NCBI RefSeq assembly: GCF_013409935.1
Contig: NZ_JACCCO010000001.1
Span: forward strand, 3,906,001-3,970,000
From: Streptosporangium sandarakinum
GTDB taxonomy: Bacteria; Actinomycetota; Actinomycetes; Streptosporangiales; Streptosporangiaceae
Reading direction: 5' to 3'
DNA: 64,000 nucleotides
Shown here: positions 36,424 to 45,034 of the stretch, in pieces
Numbering within the stretch: the first letter of the stretch is position 1
Layout of the letters: each line of letters starts with the position of its first letter
Notes under the pieces: model-generated
The model's input: the letters and a program-made list of their open reading frames with translations, nothing else
What the model was told of the DNA's origin: nothing
The model's database searches: none
Translations under genes and position numbers: made by a program

Positions 36424-37563
36424 TCACACAGGTTGCAGGCGGTCGGCCCGCTCCTCCACGGCGAGCGCGACCGCCAGGAGCACCGCGACGAGGCCCAGCT
36501 GGAGCACCGCGGACACCCCGCCGACCGGGATCGTGACCAGCGCCAGGAGCCCGGTCAGCGCCCGCGCCCGCCCGCCCGGCAGCCCCAGGATCGCCCGGAA
36601 CGCCGCCGACCCGAGCAGGAAGGCGGCCACCCCGCCGGCCAGGGCGAGCCGCGCGCCGATGGACAGCGGGTCGCCGGGGTGCGCGACCGCCTTCTTCACC
36701 CCGGCCGACACCGCGATGATGCCCAGCAGGATCGGCATGTGGGCGTAGAAGAAGCCGAACAGCACCAGGCGGGTGCGCCGTACCTGTTCGGTCACCACGA
36801 CCAGCGCCTGCTCCGCCCGTTCCAGGTCGGCGTGGAAGTACGCCCACCACAGGCTGGCGCTGAGCGCCAGCCCGATCAGCGCGGTCCCGATCGTCGGCGC
36901 GTCCAGCGGGCCGTGCCCGTTGCCGATGCCGACCGCGATGGCGACGACGGACTCGCCCAGCGCGATGATGACCACCAGGCCGTGCCGCTCGGCCACGTGG
37001 CCGGGGTGCAGCGGGAACCCCTCCTGACCGGTCAGGTACGGCGAGATCCACATCACGAGCAGGGCGGCCGCCCACAGGGCGTACTTCAGCCCGCCGTCGG
37101 CCTGCGCCGCGAGCAGGATCAGCACGGCGCCGGTCAGGTTCGTGGTGAACATCCGCAGGAAGCGCCAGGTCGACTGCAGGTACATCAGGCCGTGCACGAC
37201 GACGATCACGAACAGCCCGATCGCGAAGCCGGTGCCCTTCTCGGCGAAGGCCCCGGGCACGGCCAGCGCGATGATCAGCCAGCCGGCCATCGCCAGCAGC
37301 ATGAAGAACCGGCGGGCCACCCGCAGCGGGGGGACGGCGTTGGTCACCCAGGCGTAGCTGGCGAACATCCACCAGATGACGCCGAACATCAGCAGCACCT
37401 GGGGCAGGCTGCCGAAGTCGGCGGCCAGCAGGACCGTGAGCTGGGTGGCCGTGAAGACGAAGACCAGGTCGAAGAAGAGCTCGATCGTGGAAACCCGCAG
37501 CTCTTCGTGGTCGGGGACGGGGTCCACCCGCTCGGTGAACCATTGGGGGAGTGGAAACTTCAT
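36424..37563 (-). CDS. Low temperature requirement protein A (LtrA) family membrane protein
   Basis: A 379-residue integral membrane protein with about ten hydrophobic segments. RVSTIELFFDLVFVFTATQLT near the start and the central ERHGLVVIIALGESVVAIAVG are LtrA family hallmarks. The role of LtrA is poorly defined; it was named for growth of Listeria at low temperature. The chosen ATG gives the usual family start, although its ribosome binding site is weak and in-frame upstream codons extend to 37641. It is not part of the operon downstream by spacing (169 bases). Confidence 0.86.
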   Translation of the reverse strand: MKFPLPQWFTERVDPVPDHEELRVSTIELFFDLVFVFTATQLTVLLAADFGSLPQVLLMFGVIWWMFASYAWVTNAVPPLRVARRFFMLLAMAGWLIIALAVPGAFAEKGTGFAIGLFVIVVVHGLMYLQSTWRFLRMFTTNLTGAVLILLAAQADGGLKYALWAAALLVMWISPYLTGQEGFPLHPGHVAERHGLVVIIALGESVVAIAVGIGNGHGPLDAPTIGTALIGLALSASLWWAYFHADLERAEQALVVVTEQVRRTRLVLFGFFYAHMPILLGIIAVSAGVKKAVAHPGDPLSIGARLALAGGVAAFLLGSAAFRAILGLPGGRARALTGLLALVTIPVGGVSAVLQLGLVAVLLAVALAVEERADRLQPV

Positions 37564-37757
37564 GGGGACGATTGTCGATGGGCCATCCCTCCGGGACCAC
37601 ACCTGTCCACGCCATTCCCGGCAGTATTTTGCCGAGGTCATGAAGTCCGGCGTTCTAGCTAATCAAGTGCGCCCGCCGCTCCGTCCCGCCATTGCCGCCT
37701 TTCGGAACTGCCGCCATCGTGTGCTTGAAATGCCCGGAAAGAGAAGGAGTGACCGAG

Positions 37758-38504
37758 ATGGCCGACGTCCTCATTCTGATGACCAAGGCGAAGACCCTCG
37801 GCCTGCTGGACGGCAGGCAGCACGCTTCCGGGTTCTGGGCCGAGGAGTTCGTCGTACCGTACGAGCGCCTCGTCGCCGAGGGCCACAACGTCGACATCGC
37901 CACGGTGGGCGGTGAGGCGCCCACCCCGGACGAGGGCAGCCTCACCCCGTACGTGGTGGGCCTCACCAGGCCCCAGGGCTCACCCGACCACGACGAGGAG
38001 AACGTCGAGCACTACAAACAGGTGATCGGCTCCCTGCCGGCGCTGAAGGCGCCGACGGACGTCGCCGGCATCACCCGCGAACGGCTCGCCGGATACGCGG
38101 GCGTCTACATCTCCGGCGGGCACGGCGCCATGGAGGACATGCCGCACAGCTCCGACCTGGCCCGCGTGGTCCGCTGGATCCTCGAACTCGACCTGCCCCT
38201 GGCCGTCGTGTGCCACGGCCAGTCGGCGCTGCTGCCGCTGCGCGACTCCAGTGGCCGCTGGCCGCTGGAGGGCTACCGGATGACCGCCTTCTCCCACGAC
38301 GAGGAGATGGTCACGGACATGGCGGGCCAGCTCCCCTTCGTCCTGCAGATGGAGCTGGAACGGCTCGGCGCCCGCTACGAGAAGGCGGAGGCGATCTGGG
38401 ACTCCCACGTCGTCGAGGACCGCAACCTCATCACGGGGCAGAACCCCTACTCGTCGTCGGCGCTGGCGGACGCCTTCGCCAAGCGCCTGGCCACGGCGCA
38501 GTGA
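37758..38504 (+). CDS. DJ-1/PfpI (Hsp31-like) family protein
   Basis: A 248-residue DJ-1-superfamily protein close to the Hsp31/glyoxalase III group. Cys152-His153 lie in AVVCHGQSALLP, with Glu30 in FWAEEFVVPY as likely acidic partner; ISGGHGAMEDMP is a conserved loop. AAGGAG precedes the ATG at good spacing. Its stop overlaps, or nearly meets, the start of the molybdenum hydroxylase small subunit. It is the third DJ-1 protein within 8 kb. Confidence 0.87.
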   Translation: MADVLILMTKAKTLGLLDGRQHASGFWAEEFVVPYERLVAEGHNVDIATVGGEAPTPDEGSLTPYVVGLTRPQGSPDHDEENVEHYKQVIGSLPALKAPTDVAGITRERLAGYAGVYISGGHGAMEDMPHSSDLARVVRWILELDLPLAVVCHGQSALLPLRDSSGRWPLEGYRMTAFSHDEEMVTDMAGQLPFVLQMELERLGARYEKAEAIWDSHVVEDRNLITGQNPYSSSALADAFAKRLATAQ

Positions 38505-38509
38505 CGACC

Positions 38510-38971
38510 ATGCGGATCACCCTGACGGTGAACGGAGACCGCGTCGAGCAGGACGTCCCGCCGAACGTCCTCCTCGTGGACCTGCTCCGCGACACCTGCG
38601 ATCTGACCGGCGCGAAGGTCGGCTGCGACACCGGCCAGTGCGGCACCTGCGTGGTACGGCTCGGCGACCGCTCGGTCAAGAGCTGCCAGATGCTGGCCGT
38701 ACAGGCCGACGGGGCCGAGGTCACCACGGTCGAGGGCCTCTCCGGCGACGGGGAGCTGACCCCCCTGCAGGAGGCCCTGTGGGAGGAGCACGGAGCGCAG
38801 TGCGGTTTCTGCGTCCCCGGGATGGTCATGTCCCTGACCGACCTCCTGGAACACGACTCCGCACCGGACGAGCAGGCGATCCGCGCCGGGATCGCGGGGA
38901 ACCTGTGCAGGTGCACCGGGTACGGCGCCGTCGTGCGCGCCGTGCAGAAGGCGGTGAAGGACAAGTCATGA
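38510..38971 (+). CDS. Xanthine dehydrogenase-type small subunit, (2Fe-2S) protein
   Basis: A 153-residue electron-transfer subunit of a molybdenum hydroxylase. It has a plant-type [2Fe-2S] motif (GCDTGQCGTC with a later CQ) and an alpha-helical [2Fe-2S] motif (CGFCVPG and CRCTGY). It passes electrons from the molybdenum centre to FAD. A GTG at 38501 overlapping the previous stop is a possible alternative start. Its stop overlaps the large subunit start (ATGA). Confidence 0.93.
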   Translation: MRITLTVNGDRVEQDVPPNVLLVDLLRDTCDLTGAKVGCDTGQCGTCVVRLGDRSVKSCQMLAVQADGAEVTTVEGLSGDGELTPLQEALWEEHGAQCGFCVPGMVMSLTDLLEHDSAPDEQAIRAGIAGNLCRCTGYGAVVRAVQKAVKDKS

Positions 38972-41346
38972 CCACCGAGACGTTCGGCGCGGGCCTCAAG
39001 GACCGCGACGTCCCCGCGATGCTCCGGGGCGACACGACGTTCACCTCCGACCTCCGCCTCCCCGGCATGCTGCACATGGAGTTCGTGCGCAGCGAGCACG
39101 GCCACGCGCGGATCGACGGGATCGACACCGCCGAGGCCCGCCGGATGCCCGGCGTGGTCACCGTCGTGACCAGTGAGGACCTCGCCGGCAAGCTCATGCC
39201 GATGCCGTGCATCTGGATCCCCGGCGGGGTGGAGAGCCACTTCCCGCCCCACCCGTACGGCGTGCCCGGCGCCGGCCCCGTCCTCGCCGAGGGCGTGGTG
39301 CGGTTCATCGGCGAGCCCGTCGCCGCCGTGGTCGCCGAGACCGCCGAGCAGGCCAGGGCCGCGGCTCGGAAGGTCGCCGTCGCCTACACGCCCCTGGCGG
39401 CGGTCACCACGCCGCGGCAGGCGCTCGCCGAGGGCGCCCCGCAGCTCCACGAGGCCGTACCCGGCAACCTCAATGCCCTGTGGACCTGCGGCGACGCCGA
39501 GCGCACCGACGCGGCCATCGCCGAGGCAGAGGTCGTCGTCGAGCTCGACCTGTACAACCAGCGGACGATCAACAACCCGATGGAGCCCCGGGCCGCCATC
39601 GGCGACTACGACCCGGTCAAGGACGAGTACACCCTCTACGCCACCACCCAGTCGCCGCACAACCACCGCTTCCTGCTGTCCGCGCTGGTCCTCGGCATCC
39701 CGTTCAACAAGCTCCGCGTCATCGCCCCGCCCATCGGCGGCAGCTTCGGCACCAAGGGCTACCTCTACCCCGACATGCCCCTGGTGCTCCTCCTCGCCCG
39801 CACGCTGGGCCGGCCGGTGCGGTGGGCCGACACCCGCGAGGGCCTGATGCGCTCCACCGTGCAGGGCCGCGACCACCTCCAGCACGTCACCCTCGCCGGG
39901 ACCCGCGACGGCCGGATCACGGCGCTGCGCTGCACCAGCTACGCCAACCTCGGGGCCTACCCCTCCACCATCGGCCCCGGCGTCGCCACCGCGCTGATGG
40001 GCCGGAGCGTCACCGGCCCCTACGCCATCCCGAACGCCTTCTGCGAGGTCCACGCGGTCTTCACCAACACGGTCCCGCTGGGCGCGCAGCGCGGCTCGGG
40101 CCGCGCCGAGGCGACCACGATCACCGAACGGGTCCTCGACCTGTACGCCAAGGAGATCGGCGCCGACCCCGCCGAGGTCCGGCTGCGCAACATGGTCCCA
40201 CCGGACCGGTTCCCCTACGAGAACGGCCTGGGCTGGACCTACGACTCCGGCGACTACGCCGCCGCGCTGCGCCGCGCCCTGGAGCTCGCCGACTACTCCA
40301 AGCTGGAGGTCCTCCGGCGCGAGGCGCGCGAGCGCGGCAAGCTGCTCGGGGTCGGCATCGGCTCGTTCGTGGCGATCTGCGGGGTGGGCCCCTCCACCCG
40401 GATGCAGGCCGAGGGCATGCTCGGCGGCACCTGGGAGAGCGCCAACGTCCGCGTCCACCCCAACGGCGAGGTCGCGGCCACCATCGGGTCCACCTCCACC
40501 GGGCAGAGCCACACGACGACCTTCGCGCAGATCGTCGCCTCCGAGCTCGGCATCGACCCGTCCGCCGTCACGATCTTCCAGGCCGACACCCAGAAGGCCC
40601 CCTACGGCCAGGGCACCTACGGCAGCCGCTCCTACAGCGTCGGCGGACCCGCCCTCGCCCTGGCGGCCCGGCAGGTCATCGCCAAGATGAGGACGGCCGC
40701 CGCCCACTTCCTCGGCGTGCCCGAGGACCAGGTCGAGTACGCCGACGGGACGTTCTCCGTACCGGGTAGGGAAGGGGCGTCGAAGACCTTCCAGGACATG
40801 GCCATGGCGCTGTGGTACGGCTGGAGCCTGCCCCCCGGCATGGAGCCCACCCTCGACGTCACGACCTTCTTCGACCCGCCCGACTTCAACTACCCGTACG
40901 GCTCGCACCTGGCCGTCGTCGAGATCGACGAGACCACCGGCGAACTGGAGATCGTCCGCTACGTCGCCGTCCACGACGTCGGCCCCGTCGGCAACCCGCT
41001 GGTGGTGAACGGCCAGTTCGAGGGCAGCATCGCGCACGGCCTCGGCCAGGCCCTGATGGAGCGGGCCCGCTACGACGAGACGGGCGCCCTGCTCACCGCC
41101 GACCTGACCACCTACGCCATGCCCCGCGCCCACGACATCCCGCGGTTCGTGATGGACACCACGGAGACGCCGTCGCCGCACAACCCGCTCGGCGTCAAGG
41201 GCGCCGGCGAGATCGCGACGGTGCCGGTGACCGCGGCCGTGGCCAACGCCGTGTGCGACGCGCTGCGCGAGGCGGGCGTCCGGCACCTCGACATGCCGTA
41301 CACCCCCGAGAAGATCTGGCGGGCCATCCGAGAGGCCAAGGGTTGA
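38968..41346 (+). CDS. Molybdenum hydroxylase large subunit (xanthine dehydrogenase/aldehyde oxidase family)
   Basis: A 792-residue molybdopterin-cytosine-dinucleotide-type catalytic subunit. Cofactor-binding loops include PPIGGSFGTKG and GAQRGSGRAEATT; the active-site glutamate is Glu748 in GVKGAGE. The first ~150 residues form the aldehyde-oxidase a/b-hammerhead domain. Substrate could be a purine, aldehyde, CO or aromatic acid; the CO-dehydrogenase AYRCSFR loop is absent, so CO oxidation is unlikely. Four genes in a row (DJ-1, small, large, medium) form one operon. Confidence 0.92.
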   Translation: MTTETFGAGLKDRDVPAMLRGDTTFTSDLRLPGMLHMEFVRSEHGHARIDGIDTAEARRMPGVVTVVTSEDLAGKLMPMPCIWIPGGVESHFPPHPYGVPGAGPVLAEGVVRFIGEPVAAVVAETAEQARAAARKVAVAYTPLAAVTTPRQALAEGAPQLHEAVPGNLNALWTCGDAERTDAAIAEAEVVVELDLYNQRTINNPMEPRAAIGDYDPVKDEYTLYATTQSPHNHRFLLSALVLGIPFNKLRVIAPPIGGSFGTKGYLYPDMPLVLLLARTLGRPVRWADTREGLMRSTVQGRDHLQHVTLAGTRDGRITALRCTSYANLGAYPSTIGPGVATALMGRSVTGPYAIPNAFCEVHAVFTNTVPLGAQRGSGRAEATTITERVLDLYAKEIGADPAEVRLRNMVPPDRFPYENGLGWTYDSGDYAAALRRALELADYSKLEVLRREARERGKLLGVGIGSFVAICGVGPSTRMQAEGMLGGTWESANVRVHPNGEVAATIGSTSTGQSHTTTFAQIVASELGIDPSAVTIFQADTQKAPYGQGTYGSRSYSVGGPALALAARQVIAKMRTAAAHFLGVPEDQVEYADGTFSVPGREGASKTFQDMAMALWYGWSLPPGMEPTLDVTTFFDPPDFNYPYGSHLAVVEIDETTGELEIVRYVAVHDVGPVGNPLVVNGQFEGSIAHGLGQALMERARYDETGALLTADLTTYAMPRAHDIPRFVMDTTETPSPHNPLGVKGAGEIATVPVTAAVANAVCDALREAGVRHLDMPYTPEKIWRAIREAKG

Positions 41347-41348
41347 TC

Positions 41349-42176
41349 ATGGAGTTGCTGGACTACACGGCACCGGCCACCCTCGACGAGGCGCTGGAGG
41401 CCCTGCGCGCCACCCCCGGCGCCCGCCCCATGGGCGGCGGGCACCGGCTGATCCTCGACATGAAGCGGCGGGCCCGGCGGATCCCGCTGCTGGTCGACCT
41501 CGGACGGCTGGACGAGCTGCGGGGCGTGCGCCGCGGCCCGGACGGCGGGCTGGAGATCGGCTCCACGACCACGATCGCCGACCTGGTCGCCGATCCGCTG
41601 GTGCGCGGCTCCCACGCCGGGGGACTGCTGGCGGACGCGGCGGCGGCCATGCCGGACGCCCAGGTCAGGAACCGGGCGACGGTGGGCGGCGCGGTGGTCG
41701 CCGGGGCCGACGTGGCCGCGGCGCTCATCGCCCTGGAGGCCGGGCTGCACCTGCGCAGCGGCGGCGCGCGGTCCCGCCGCGTCTCCGTCGAGCGGCTCCT
41801 CGCCGGTGAGGGACCCGCGGGCGACGAGGTGATCGTCGCCGTGGAGATCCCCGCGACGACGGCCCAGGGCGCCTACGAGAGGCTGGCCGAACCCGCGGCG
41901 CTCTCCTCGCTCTGCGGCGTGGCGGTCGGCGTGACCTTCCGCCCCGGCGGCGCGGTCGGCGCCTGCCGGGTGGCCGTCTGCGGCGGGCCGGGACCGGCCC
42001 GCCGGGTCCCCGCGCTGGAGGACGCCGCGGCGGCCGCCCCGGGCAACGGCGCCGAGCCCCGGCTCGACGGCGTCTTCGAGTCCGACGACGTCGCCTCGGG
42101 CGAGTACCGGGCCCACCTGGCACGGGTGCTCACCCGGCGGGCCGTCACCCGCGCCCGCGACCGTGACCCGGCCTGA
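41349..42176 (+). CDS. Molybdenum hydroxylase FAD-binding (medium) subunit
   Basis: A 275-residue FAD subunit of the hydroxylase. GARPMGGGHRLILDMKRR replaces the usual (A/G)GGTxLLP-type FAD loop, and QVRNRATVGGAVVAGADVAAAL is the second, highly typical FAD motif (TIGGN/S-like). Residues 170-275 are the CODH-type C-terminal domain. It starts two bases after the large subunit. This order (small, large, medium) differs from the frequent medium-small-large order. Confidence 0.9.
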   Translation: MELLDYTAPATLDEALEALRATPGARPMGGGHRLILDMKRRARRIPLLVDLGRLDELRGVRRGPDGGLEIGSTTTIADLVADPLVRGSHAGGLLADAAAAMPDAQVRNRATVGGAVVAGADVAAALIALEAGLHLRSGGARSRRVSVERLLAGEGPAGDEVIVAVEIPATTAQGAYERLAEPAALSSLCGVAVGVTFRPGGAVGACRVAVCGGPGPARRVPALEDAAAAAPGNGAEPRLDGVFESDDVASGEYRAHLARVLTRRAVTRARDRDPA

Positions 42177-42386
42177 CCGGCCATCCCGGGTCACGGCCGG
42201 TTCCCCGGGCGCGGGGACGATCTGTTCGTTAGGGTGACGGGGTCGGTCGCACGTCCGTTGACGACGAGGTGCCGGGCGCGCCGGCCGCTGTACTCCACGC
42301 TCGCGCCCCGCCGGGCCGTACGACCCGGACACGCGGATCTCCCACCGGGTCGCCGAGGCCGCTCCGCATCCCACCGGAGGTTGAAC

Positions 42387-42680
42387 ATGATCGTCGAGTA
42401 CATCCGCTACCGCGTCCCCGACCCCGGGGAGTTCGAGGCGGCCTACCAGCGGGCGGTCGTGCCGCTGGGCAAGTCGCCCTGGTGCCTGGACTACGAGCTG
42501 TCGAAGTGCACCGAGGCGGCGGACGCCTACATCCTGCGCATCGTCTGGACCTCGGAGGAGGACCACATGCAGGGCTTCCGCCGGAGCGAGTTCTTCGGGG
42601 AGTTCTTCACCGAGATCCGGCCCTACGTGTCGGACATCGAGGAGATGCGCCACTACCGGCCGGTGATCACGAAGGCGTGA
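42387..42680 (+). CDS. Antibiotic biosynthesis monooxygenase (ABM)-type small protein
   Basis: A 97-residue ferredoxin-like-fold protein of the dimeric alpha/beta barrel superfamily (MIVEYIRYRVPDPGEFEAAYQRA, ILRIVWTSEEDHMQGFRRSEFFGEFF, final EEMRHY). Related ABM proteins act as quinol monooxygenases or heme-degrading enzymes, and some accompany truncated globins. A clear GGAGG lies seven bases before the ATG. It appears as a single gene about 210 bases after the hydroxylase operon. Confidence 0.78.
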   Translation: MIVEYIRYRVPDPGEFEAAYQRAVVPLGKSPWCLDYELSKCTEAADAYILRIVWTSEEDHMQGFRRSEFFGEFFTEIRPYVSDIEEMRHYRPVITKA

Positions 42681-42789
42681 CCCGCGGGGCCACCGGCCCG
42701 CCCGGCTTCCGCGGGCGGGCCGGTGGCGTTCCGGCGACCGTCATGCCCACTCCGTCGCCCTGTTCGCCGGGAATCAGCTTGCGTCATTA

Positions 42790-42799
42790 TGTCCTGACA
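42790..42799. promoter_or_regulatory. TGTC-N2-GACA palindrome upstream of the phytase gene
   Basis: TGTCCTGACA, the exact reverse complement of the site at the iol promoter (52282-52291). It overlaps CTGACA (42794-42799), which could serve as the -35 box of the phytase promoter, in an AT-rich stretch 80-89 bases before the phytase start. Candidate operator of the iol-linked GntR regulator. Confidence 0.6.
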
Positions 42800-42878
42800 T
42801 ATGTACGTCCTATTGATTTGAAGTAAATCTGTCGTTACGTTCGTGGGGCAAGAACTTCCCCCCAATCGAGGAGGCGCA

Positions 42879-44153
42879 ATGCGTCCCCTGTCCCGACTTC
42901 TTCTGGCGGCCCTCACCTGTTCGCTGGCGGGAGGGCTGGCGGTGCCCGCGTCCGGCCTGGCCGTCCCGTCGGTGGCTCCGAAGGTGGAGACCCCCGCCCT
43001 GTACGACGACGAGGCCGGCGGCGACGCCAACGGTGACGACCCCGCGATCTGGGTCAACCCCTCAGACGACGACGAGAGCGTGGTGATCGCCACCGCCAAG
43101 AAGGCCGGACTCTTCGTCTACGACCTCGGCGGGCGGCAGCTGCAGCACATTCCCGCCCCCGCGGCCCCGGGACCCGACGACGAGGCCGGGCGGTTCAACA
43201 ACGTCGACGTCACCTACGACTTCGGCAGGCGGGACCTGGCCGTCGTCTCCGACCGCGGCCAGGACAAGCTCCGGATCTACGCCATCTCGGACGGCCGGCT
43301 CATCGACGTGACCGACCCCGCCGCGCCGTTCGTGTTCAACGCCACCCAGCAGCAGGTCAACGACGCCGAGACCGCCTACGGCCTGGCCACCTGGAAGGAC
43401 TCGACCGGCACCTACGCGCTGGTCAGCCGCCGCCACAAGACCTCGGTCGGCCTGGTCAAGCTCCTCTCCAAGCCGGGCGGCAAGATCGGATACCAGCTCG
43501 TCAGGACGCTGGACCTCCCCACGTCGTTCACCCTGCCGAACGGCCGGACGTGGACGCCCTGCCTGGAGCCCGGTGTGCAGCCGCAGGTCGAGGGCATGGT
43601 CGTGGACCAGGAGAAGGACGTCCTCTACGCGGCCCAGGAGGACGTCGGCATCTGGCGGATCCGGGCGGACCTCACCGGAACCCCCACACTGGTGGACAAG
43701 GTCCGGGAGTACGGCGTGCCGGGCACCTACGACCCGGCGACGGATGAGTGCACCCCCGGCGCGGACCCGGGCTACGGCGGCCGGCACCTGACCGCGGACG
43801 CCGAGGGACTCACGATCTACTACCGGGAGGACGGCAAGGGCTACCTGCTGGCCTCCAGCCAGGGCGACAGCACCTTCGCCGCCTACCGCAGGGAGGGGAC
43901 GAACGCCTACCTGGGGCAGTTCCGGGTCGGTGACCACAACGGCGTCGACGGCGTCGAGCACAGCGACGGCTCGACCGTGCTGAACGTCCCGCTGGGGGAC
44001 TTCGACGAGGGACTGTTCGTCGCGCACGACGGTGAGAACACGCCGGCCGAGCCGGGCCGGGAGATCACGAACTTCAAGTTCACCCCCTGGGAGGACATCG
44101 CCGAACCGCTCGACCTGGACGTGGACACCGACGGCTGGGACCCGCGTGACTGA
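42879..44153 (+). CDS. Secreted beta-propeller phytase
   Basis: A 424-residue 3-phytase-like protein that removes phosphates from phytate (myo-inositol hexakisphosphate). An Arg-containing start and a hydrophobic stretch (LLLAALTCSLAGGLAVPASGLA) form a Sec-type signal peptide. Family signatures: DDEAGGDANGDDPAIWVNP (calcium/phosphate binding), FNNVDVTYDF, VSDRGQDKLRIYAI, AEGLTIYY, SSQGDSTFAAYRRE. GAGGAGG precedes the ATG. A strong terminator follows. The upstream operator-like palindrome ties it to the inositol gene cluster 8 kb away. Confidence 0.92.
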   Translation: MRPLSRLLLAALTCSLAGGLAVPASGLAVPSVAPKVETPALYDDEAGGDANGDDPAIWVNPSDDDESVVIATAKKAGLFVYDLGGRQLQHIPAPAAPGPDDEAGRFNNVDVTYDFGRRDLAVVSDRGQDKLRIYAISDGRLIDVTDPAAPFVFNATQQQVNDAETAYGLATWKDSTGTYALVSRRHKTSVGLVKLLSKPGGKIGYQLVRTLDLPTSFTLPNGRTWTPCLEPGVQPQVEGMVVDQEKDVLYAAQEDVGIWRIRADLTGTPTLVDKVREYGVPGTYDPATDECTPGADPGYGGRHLTADAEGLTIYYREDGKGYLLASSQGDSTFAAYRREGTNAYLGQFRVGDHNGVDGVEHSDGSTVLNVPLGDFDEGLFVAHDGENTPAEPGREITNFKFTPWEDIAEPLDLDVDTDGWDPRD

Positions 44154-44168
44154 GTGACCTGAATGACG

Positions 44169-44201
44169 GACGGCCCCCGGTGCCCGGCACCGGGGGCCGT
44201 C
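44169..44201 (+). terminator. Terminator hairpin after the phytase gene
   Basis: A perfect inverted repeat with 16-base arms (44169-44184 and 44186-44201, GACGGCCCCCGGTGCC and its complement) around a single central C, 16 bases after the stop. Confidence 0.85.
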
Positions 44202-44475
44202 GCGTGCCCGCCCCGGCTCCGGGCGGGCGCCGGGAGCCGGGACCGGGCTCCGGAGACCCGGGCCGGGCGCCGGGGATCCGCCGGGAGGTCAGGGCCGGAC
44301 GCCAAGAGGGCCTGGACCTCCTGAAGCTACGGCGAGCCGCCACCCAGCCAGTCCTGAGGGTCGATGAGGATATATGCGAAGAGTTAGCTACCGGTTTCAA
44401 CACGTAGTTATCTCAGGTAGTGCATACCTTCCGGTGACCCCCCGAACTCCTCAATGGTGATCGGGCCGCTGATAG
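44202..44475. other. Transition into an accessory segment
   Basis: No gene supported. The first part (to ~44330) is very GC-rich; from ~44350 the sequence becomes AT-richer (for example the stretch near 44355-44420), marking the approach to the Tn3 transposase relic and probably the edge of an inserted island. Confidence 0.45.
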
Positions 44476-45030
44476 CGCCGGCCTGGGGAGAAACTCCGAG
44501 GCGCGTACCGACTGGAACAGGATGAGCTGATCAGCGCGTGGACGCTGGTCGAGGGTGATTGGGGCCTGGTCGGGGAAAAGGTGGGGGCCGGCAGGCTCGG
44601 TTTCGCCTTGATCTCGAAGTTCTATGAGGTCGAGGGGCGGTTTCCCGACTATCCGGAGGAGATACCGGCGGCTGCGGTGGAGTACGTGGCGTCGCTGGTG
44701 GAGGTCGAGCCGGAGTCACTGGCGAAGTACTCCTGGCGGAGCCGGACCATCGAGCGTCACCGGGCGCAGATCCGCAAGCGATTCGGCACCCGCCCGGCGA
44801 CCGAGGACGATGAGGAGCGGCTGGCGCGGTGGCTGGCCGCCAAGCCTCCACCCACGCCGGCGTCGGTTTCGGCGCTGCGCCCTTTCCCCGGCCTGTCCGC
44901 CTCGACCGGGCGAACTCGCCGCCGGCAACCGGCGGTCGGCAGCAGAACTTCAGGTAGTTCTACGGTCGCGGAGGAAGCGGGGGATGCTGTCGCGATCACC
45001 CCGATACGGCACCTCCTCGCCATGCTGGTG
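44476..45030 (+). pseudogene. Tn3-family transposase N-terminal (DUF4158) remnant
   Basis: From 44476 one frame encodes RLEQDELISAWTLVEGDW..., GAGRLGFALISKFYEVEGRFP, AAVEYVASLVEVEP, SRTIERHRAQIRKRFG and DDEERLARWLAAK, matching the N-terminal domain of Tn3-family transposases. A stop codon lies in frame at 44473-44475 and there is no start codon before the conserved part. After about 44850 similarity is lost in all frames. The ~750 residues that should follow are absent, so this is a decayed fragment of a ~1000-residue protein. Confidence 0.75.
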
Positions 45031-45034
45031 GGGA

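Noticed and set aside
38431-41286. A 951-residue minus-strand frame opposite the molybdenum hydroxylase genes
   Set aside because: Antisense shadow; the plus strand encodes a clear hydroxylase with intact cofactor motifs.
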